From assembly GCA_021432605.1 (NCBI GenBank), contig MU271145.1:2666001-2730000 (forward strand): a DNA stretch of 64,000 nt. The letters are read 5' to 3'. The stretch comes from Coniochaeta sp. PMI_546. Lineage: Eukaryota; Ascomycota; Sordariomycetes; Coniochaetales; Coniochaetaceae. Below are positions 57,664 to 64,000 of the stretch, in pieces (within the stretch, counting starts at the first letter, position 1; each line of letters opens with the position of its first letter). Under the pieces are notes generated by a model. It worked only from the letters and a program-made list of their open reading frames with translations, was not told the origin of the DNA and made no database searches. The position numbers were made by a program, and so were the translations under genes.

Positions 57664-58754
57664 TTATTGATAGTACCACACCCGAGGTTCTGGCAGGTTC
57701 TCCACTGCAGCTTGAGTGGCACTAGAGTCAATATTGTTGTTTCCCCAGAATGGAGAAGCCCGGTTTCCATGCTCCGGACAGTTATCGTCAACCTTTATCC
57801 CACCCACAGCCCAACGAGACGCGCCCAGACCACGAGTACTGCCATTAGCAGGCGACGTTCGAGTGCAGGTGCAGGTGTTGATCGGATTGTAGGGTCGCTC
57901 GGAAAGAGCTCCGGCGGCGCTGACATCCGGCATGTCCATATCCATCATGTTCTCGTCTCTGGCTAGAGGCTGCGGCTGCTCATTGTTGTCCTGATAGAGC
58001 CAGACGACGGGACCGCGCGGGATCTCGACCTGGAGTGGCAGAGATACGGGTGTATTGACAGGAGCTGCATTAGCCTGTCCCATCCCAGCATTCGAGAGAC
58101 TGGTCGACTGGAGAGGCTGGCTTTTCTGCGTGGCCTGCTGCTCTGGGACCGACTGGCTGATCATTGAGAAGCCTGAAGGCACGTTGCTGGGAGTTCGATT
58201 GGTGACATCCACCGTCACGGAAGGCGCGAGGTGCGTCTTCGTAGCGCTAGTCATAGCTGGGTTCGGAGGCGTGGATGCGTGGGTTGTGCCAGGATTGGTC
58301 GCACGATCCTGGCCCTGGTAGTAGTGTACCTGGCGGCCGCGGTCTTGGCCGGTGCTGGGCCGGTCGGCAAAGAACTCCGCAGGCTGGGTGTCCATCTTGC
58401 GCTTTCTAGTATCGCGAGTGAAGGCTTGCCTGGTGCTTGGAACTGCGTTACCTGCTTGCTGATCAGGATTGCTTCAGCCCGCCAGGGAATTTTGGGAAGT
58501 GAGGAAGAGTATGAGCGACACTTACCCGGGTTTTGGTTGCGAGGTTGACTGACTGACTGGTTACGAAGCTGATAATGAGGTGCCTGAGGAGGAGGATGGT
58601 GGGTTGTCTGGCTGGGCCTAGACGATCGAGAGGATGAACAACCTTGGCCAGAAGGGTTAGCCTTAAAAGTTCCTGACTTCTGGAAGTCTCGTTGAAGTTC
58701 TTTCGCGAGGCGAAGTTGCTCAGCCCGAGCATCTTCTGGATTCACTGGCGTCAT
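57664..58754 (-). CDS. Unrecognised disordered protein with three V-[WH]-[LY]-Y-Q motifs (338 aa)
   Basis: Exons are 58754..58526 and 58451..57664 (intron 74 nt, GTAAGT donor, GCAG acceptor); frame continues as NQNPGNAVPS. No family was recognised. The N-terminus (MTPVNPEDARAEQLRLAKEL) forms a charged helix. The rest is Pro/Ser/Thr/Gln-rich and probably disordered. A short aromatic motif recurs three times: VHYYQ at 118-122, VWLYQ at 226-230 and VWYYQ at 334-338, the exact C-terminus. A CTC at 270-272 and CPEH at 301-304 could bind a metal. DENMMDMDMPD is an acidic patch. No membrane or secretion signals. The repeated motif suggests a multivalent binder such as a scaffold or adaptor, which is inference only. 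Confidence 0.72.
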
Positions 58755-59558
58755 ATCGACTGTGGGATCAAGAAACAGTGCGGCACGAAAGATGAAAGGA
58801 CGGGTGACGTGATGAAGGATCGTGGTAGGTTGGGTGGTGGGTGAAACAGAATTCTTTCTCTTCTGGATTACGAAGAGAAGAAATTCAAGATGCAGGATGT
58901 TTTATCTCCCCCTGGCAGTATATGAGGTGGCAGGTTTCCAGTTGAGCAGAGGGCTGACGTGGAACTGGCAAGGAGGAAGGAGCGCACTGCAGACCTGTAA
59001 TTCGTTCAGGAAGGCACAACCAAGGGGATGCTCGCCATTTCCATTTTGTGAGAATCGAAATGGAAATATTCGTTCAAGACGAAGGGTCCCTACCTGTGCT
59101 ACCTATCTTCACCCTTGAAAAATGGAGAGTCAAGTAGGCATTGCAGTGCTAAGGAAGGTACCGTCGACAGCAAGACTTGAGCAACGTGACCGACGAGCAC
59201 TATGGTAACTAAACTCTTCCAAGAATAGACATACCAACTGGCAGCAGTCCAAGACCCCGATTACCTTAGGCATGTAAGAGCTAGACAAGTGCATCCGAAG
59301 ATGCGGGAGTGGTGTATTAAACGGGCCGTCTGAAAGACTTCTGACAAGCATCAAGGTGCCGGCCCGCAAAGAACAAAGCGCAGAGAATCCTGCTGGATCA
59401 TCAAGCGGGATATTAAACATTCTCGAAATGGCTTCCGCTTGTTGCTTGGACAATACTACAAACCCAGAATGAACAAACAACATTGTACAGCACACCTAAG
59501 CGGGGATAAGGGGTCCAAGGTAGTCGGGTACTCTCTCCATTTCTATGCCTTCCTGCCA
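58755..59558. other. Intergenic between the motif protein and POP3
   Basis: Promoter of the upstream minus-strand gene and POP3 3' flank. A 121-codon minus frame at 59130-59495 shows no resemblance or intron pattern; I treat it as chance. Confidence 0.5.
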
Positions 59559-60531
59559 TCATGTCTTTTGCTTCTTTGTGCCGACAGGCACCTCAATGGC
59601 ATTGATTTTCGTTTCGAGAAACTGGCCGCTCTTAACCTCCTCGAACCAAGAGATATCTACCGGCGGCACATGTTCCCTCACAAAGTCAACAAGTGCCTTC
59701 GCCTGTGGTGCACCTTCCCGCAGACCTATGCTCGATACCCGCGGTATACCAAGCGAGGAACTCAGCCGCTCTTCGCAAGCTGCCGAGAAGCCTACCAGTC
59801 TGATAGGTTGCCTGCTTGAGACAGACCTCGAGGCGACAGCGACCATCTGTGGAAAGTGTGAATGAAAGGCTGAAGGCTGTCCGGAACGAGCGACAAATAC
59901 GACGGCATAATGTCCATGGCGGGACTCTTCCGGACTCCTCTCTCGGCCGGCGGTCTCAGAAGCAGCAGGATTGTCTCGTCCAGACTCTGCAGATATCTTC
60001 TCCAAGGACCTGGATATGCTGGCTAGACCTAGGTCTACGTACTTGGTCAGTTCTGGAGAAGGAGGAACGGGAGCGGCAGCTGGATCAGTCTCTGCGCCTT
60101 TGGGCTTTCGTCTCTTAGCCCTCTTTCCTTTCGAGGGAGATATGAAAGACTGGCGATGGTGGCCAATTGGAGATAGCAGACTATGGGAATATGTTAGCCA
60201 AGGACATGGACAAGTCAAAGACTGTCATCCGCTGGCAAAGTTGTCAGACAAACGGCAGATGCAAGATCCCTTCTGACACAGCGATAACAGGGACCAGGCT
60301 GCAAAGAATAGAGCGTGAGGAGCTCTGATCTGATAGTGCTGATGTTTCTTACCTGCAGAGGAGTTCTAAGATTGTCTCTTGGTTTTCGTGACTGACTTGA
60401 GGCCTGTGCAAATACAGAACATGGTCAGTGGTGAACATGTTACCACGCATGCGTGAAAACAAGATTGAATCTTACCATTGAACGGCGGAATATGGCGTAT
60501 CCAGTTGATGGATGGTTCTTTTGCGATCCAT
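59559..60531 (-). CDS. POP3: RNase P / RNase MRP subunit Pop3
   Basis: Exons are 60531..60476, 60403..60353 and 60180..59559 (introns 72 and 172 nt), giving 242 aa. Splicing of the two small exons yields MDRKRTIHQLDTPYSAVQWP, then QETILELLCSLLSPIGHHR, the family N-terminal pattern. It runs into a basic linker (SKGKRAKRRKPKG) and the conserved C-terminal block YAVVFVARSGQPSAF, HFPQMVAVASR, RLVGFSAACEERLSSSLGIPRVSSIGLREGAP. That block has the L7Ae-like fold of fungal Pop3. By family it is a shared subunit of RNase P (tRNA 5'-end maturation) and RNase MRP (pre-rRNA cleavage) in nucleus and nucleolus. The protein tail ends VPVGTKKQKT. The three-exon model is supported by frame closure (729 nt) and motif order. 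Confidence 0.92.
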
Positions 60532-62919
60532 AAGAAGCTGGGTACAGTTGCCGTACTAACAGGGACTTTGTCTCGATTTCCAAGAAGCGGCCAACAAGTT
60601 TGCAAGCTGTAGTGTCCAGATGGTCCAATGTATGAGCGGCCCACGACTCGATATCTGCCTTTCTTGTACTTCAGGTCACTACAGAGATGCTACCGTTAGC
60701 TCGCTGTAAAAAGAGCTATGCATTGCAGTTACCTTTCCTTGAAACATATGGTCCACATGCCAAAAAAAAAAGTCCTGAACAAAGGCCGTTGGTAATTTCT
60801 CCAATTTGTCTTGGCACAAGCTTCCTCCCTTGACTAGACTAAAGGTAGTAGGCAGCCAGGGCTAGGTTCAAGTGGGCCACTTAATGGACGGGAGCCACCC
60901 CAAAAGGCTGAAGCCGCTTTATGACGTGAATAGCACCGGGATTGTTGATTTCCCGTTTGCAAATCATATGCACACGCCGATGGCGGTATGATGTGAGAGA
61001 AGTGATCAAGTGCTTTAAATGATTCCTTGCTGAGTCTGTGTTAATGTAGCTTCAAAGTTGCTCTGTCTACATTTACTGCTTGTTTTTCGCGACAATTATT
61101 CTTACTCACAGCATGACAGGAGACACTTCGCGGGCTTCGCGGTCGAGGCGACGCGTTGATAAGAAGTAGAAGTTCTTTATCGCGCTATCTACACACTCCC
61201 CGGCGTGTAACTAACAGACTACAGATCGCATCTGTAGAGTCGAGGAAAGGACATACACAGTAAGGCACCGAATGTTAAGGAACATAAGAGGTTGAATGAG
61301 AAAGTATTTGTCACAGATAGTTGTATTTACACAAAGATCAATCTGGACATCAAGGGGACAATAAGGGAAAGTCCAGGTTTGAGTGTTGTGTGTTCTATGG
61401 CCCGATAAAGCGGAATCTATGTTGTGTCCCTGAAGATAATTCATGCGAACAACTGGCTGCTCGAGACACTGCTAGTAATCATCTCGCCCTTGGCTCTGCA
61501 TTCTGAATACTCGAGCGGAAACAATCACTTCTGATCACTGCCCATGTATGAACAATGAAATTGAAGTCAAGATTGGCGACATATGTGGTAATTAACTGAC
61601 ACCCTCTGCTCATGTACTTCACCCCTCTACCCCGCCGTGGGGCCTAAGCTTGTCCCGGACCCGTTTAAGTTTTTCGCTAGAGGAGGTGAATGCGAGGCAG
61701 CAGCTGCACAAAGCTTCCATCAACAGCTCCGCTTTCGAGACAGAACCCCATCCTTGCCCATCCATCCCGCGACCTGGTAATCCACTGATCACTTTTTATT
61801 TCAACAGTCTCGATTGAAGTCAAGAGCCTCCGTCGACGAGCTTACTTGGCTTTCTAAGTTTGGTGTAAACCTCAGCCAACAGGGGAGGGATCTCCTTCTA
61901 TCCATCATCGCTGCCCTTGTTGACCGACGACCGAATGAGTTTCACTTGTACTCTTCCAATACCGCGTGGAGATCGGCATCGTCGTCACTCCACAGTCGAC
62001 ACAGGCACCATCTCACAGGCTGAGCCCCAGACAAGGTCCCCTACCTGTCTCGGCAGCCTCGCGTCAAAGGTACGTGCTTTTCACCCCTCCACTCCTGCTT
62101 CATCAACAGCTTGGCTTCACCCATGTACCTTTTTCTTTCTGCTCTTCTTACCTCTGGGACACCTTTACCTTACCTTTCATTTCCTCTACACACTGTATGC
62201 CGGATTCCTCCAGAAGCATGGTCGGAATATCTGTCCTAGTATGAAGCTCGTTTGCTTGTCTCCGGGATCAGGCCGCTGAATCCATGTACGTCCTTGCTTG
62301 ATTCATGATATGCCTGCGTTTCTCAAAACCATAACGCTGCCTGATGCTACCCGTTAGGTTCATATATTCCATGCTCGGTCTTCTTCTGACGTTGCTACTA
62401 AGACGCAAGACGGAAGACGGAAGCTACCTTACCTTACCTTCATGTACTCTCCCAACTTCAAAAAGCCACAAGCATGCACTCGCAAACAGACAAACTCCCC
62501 CACTTCAAGACGCAGCCACACCCGAACACCGAGCTATCAACCTACCTTATTGCAATTCTAGCATCTTCGGGAGTGTCTGTCTCTCATCCTGCTTGCACTG
62601 TATCACTTGTCTGGTCCTTCACTGCCTCGGTTGCTTCGCATCCCTACAGTACCTTAGCGGATGAATGTGAGGCTTGCCTGTTATCCAGGACAAGCTTCTC
62701 GGGGCTGGCTGCCTTGGCTTCCTTCCATCCTGACTTTTCCCATTGTGCACTTACGTTTCCTTCCTCATCACAAGTCCTTTTGACTCTCGCATATGACACG
62801 AATACGCAAATGCTAAATCCTAGGAGTTTTCACAGCTGCCGCCGAGCTCACTCGAGCGAAGGTAGCTCTATCCCCAGAGCTACAGTATCATCTCCGTCTT
62901 TTCGATTTGTACCAACCAG
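60532..62919. other. Divergent intergenic region between POP3 and the ubiquitin hydrolase gene
   Basis: 2.4 kb. An A run lies at 60760-60770. From about 61620 the plus strand becomes pyrimidine-rich, probably the promoter and leader of the gene starting at 62920. Short ATG-led frames are present in that leader (unlike the STE12 leader). A CCTTA-type repeat (CTTACCTTACCTTACC type) occurs near 62425-62440. Confidence 0.5.
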
Positions 62920-64000
62920 ATGGACCCACAAGCTGCTAACAGCGTCGAGTCGAGAGAACGTGCTGTCTCTTCTGAGCCTTGCTCGACCCGCCCGAATCCC
63001 TTCGACGACGGCGACATCTCCTCCCGAAAGCGCCGACGCACCTCGCTCTCCGGGGCCTCTCGGAGCAGGTCCGTGGACAGCGTCACGTCCTCTCAAGGCG
63101 AGCAGCCTACTAGCGACGACCTGAGTTTGGGAACGGACTCCACTACCATGAAGGACGACACCGATCCTGTCACCCCGCAGACTCCAGACCGCAAGTCCGC
63201 AGCGGTCCAGCCTACTCCCAGATCGAGTCGAGTGACAATTAATGTACGCACTCCCTCACGACCTCTAGAAACAATACCGTCCTCCCCACCAGTGTCGGAA
63301 AAAGAGCTGGAGCACGACTCGACTGCGGATATGCTGCTGGACGACGACGTGAAGATCAGTGTGGAGGAGACGGAGGTAAATATGGCCAACGCTGATACGC
63401 CGGAACGGCATCTTGCATCGTCTGGTTCAGAAACGAGCAGCCCACCCGTCGAGATCGTAACGATCGACCAGGACGACGATCCTGAATATGAATCTGCCCA
63501 GCCGCAAGTCACTCTCCTGCATGGTGCGCAGGATCCTACCAACGAATTTCCGTTCCACGATGCTGCTGAGTCCCTCCCGGAGACTGTTTCTCGACTGACA
63601 AGCTTCATGTCTTCTCGTATGTCCACCAGCCTATCATACAACAGTCGCCGTCCGCTGACTCAACATTCTACGTGTCTAGACGAGAGCGTTGCCAAACATG
63701 TGTCCGACTGGATTCAGAGCTACATCACATTTGCCAAGGTCACCGACCACTACACACTTTGGGACTCTTATCAAGATAACCGCGAGTTCTGGCACAGCAT
63801 CCCAGAGCTTGTAAATTGCATGCTAGTCCGCAGGTAAGTGCTTGTTGCCCGTGAATTCCTGGCGGCGATGCTTATCATTCCATAGAGATAAGCCCACTTA
63901 CCCTCGGAACCGAGCATTGCGGCGGGAGATATTCCAGTTCTACGGCTCCTTTGCCATGCTGACAGCGTTCTTCATCGGCTTTGACATACGTACGATACGC
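62920..64000 (+). CDS. Ubiquitin carboxyl-terminal hydrolase, USP9X/USP34-like (5' part, cut by window end)
   Basis: Exons seen are 62920..63616, 63680..63833 and 63886..64000 onward (introns 63 and 52 nt), coding for the first 322 residues. The first intron is a multiple of three and stop-free, so unspliced sequence stays open (giving STSLSYNSRRPLTQHST as a false insert); the donor GTATGT and acceptor TAG and the joined SSHESVAKHV favour splicing. The N-terminus is a disordered Ser/Asp/Arg stretch (RPNPFDDGDISSRKRRRTS), followed by the start of the helical region (DWIQSYITFAKVTDHYTLWDSY, YPRNRALRREIFQFYGSF). The pattern matches the very long fungal deubiquitinases whose catalytic USP domain lies far downstream, outside this window. 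The catalytic residues cannot be checked here. Confidence 0.65.

Noticed and set aside
59130-59495. Minus-strand frame of 121 codons just after POP3
   Set aside because: Begins 64 bp beyond the POP3 stop, no resemblance, no intron or codon-bias support; probably POP3 3' flank.

Overview
The window is nuclear DNA of a filamentous ascomycete (Pezizomycotina). The evidence is short GT-AG introns (mostly 50-110 nt), pyrimidine-rich leaders, intergenic stretches of 0.3-10 kb, and a fungal gene set including STE12, the Bud4-type anillin, Los1, Pob3, Utp10 and Pop3. I cannot fix the class or genus from sequence alone. I recognise 18 protein-coding genes (one cut by the right edge) and one intact tRNA gene. 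I found no rRNA, CRISPR array, insertion sequence, LTR element or virus fossil.

Left third (1-24.2 kb), all genes on the minus strand: an unrecognised Cys/His-motif protein (1341-2838), tRNA exportin LOS1 (5200-8484), FACT subunit POB3 (9415-11283), an AMP-forming acyl-CoA ligase (12235-14092), an intracellular GH1 beta-glucosidase (15087-16668), a GFA/CENP-V-fold protein (19402-20278), and an SLC10A7/Rch1-type transporter (21739-23293). They are separated by 0.9-2.7 kb non-coding gaps. An orphan plus-strand transcription-unit signature (TATA box, CT tract, intron signals) lies at 11.5-11.9 kb.

Middle (24.2-45.4 kb): a RapZ-C-like protein, then UTP10 and NOC3 in a divergent pair sharing a promoter of about 340 bp. 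Next come about 9.9 kb without a gene I can support, and then STE12. The last 1.19 kb of that gap has no ATG on the STE12 sense strand but 23 CATs, which fits a long 5' leader selected against upstream starts. The STE12 zinc-finger region contains an 84-nt exon and a 207-nt intron. Both are multiples of three and the intron is stop-free, so several splice forms keep the reading frame.

Right third (45.4-64 kb): FAF1 and HIS6 (divergent pair, 403 bp apart), a Bud4-type anillin, tRNA-Val(AAC), a mitochondrial type-II NADH dehydrogenase, an unrecognised protein with three copies of a V-[WH]-[LY]-Y-Q motif, RNase P subunit POP3, and the 5' part of a large ubiquitin hydrolase gene.

Functionally, several genes serve RNA and ribosome production: Los1 (tRNA export), Utp10 and Faf1 (small subunit), Noc3 (large subunit), Pop3 (tRNA 5' processing). 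STE12 and Bud4 act in morphogenesis. The rest are metabolic or transport genes. All exon coordinates are my own splice inferences, checked by frame continuity (each total is divisible by three) and by fit to family sequence. None is supported here by transcript data.
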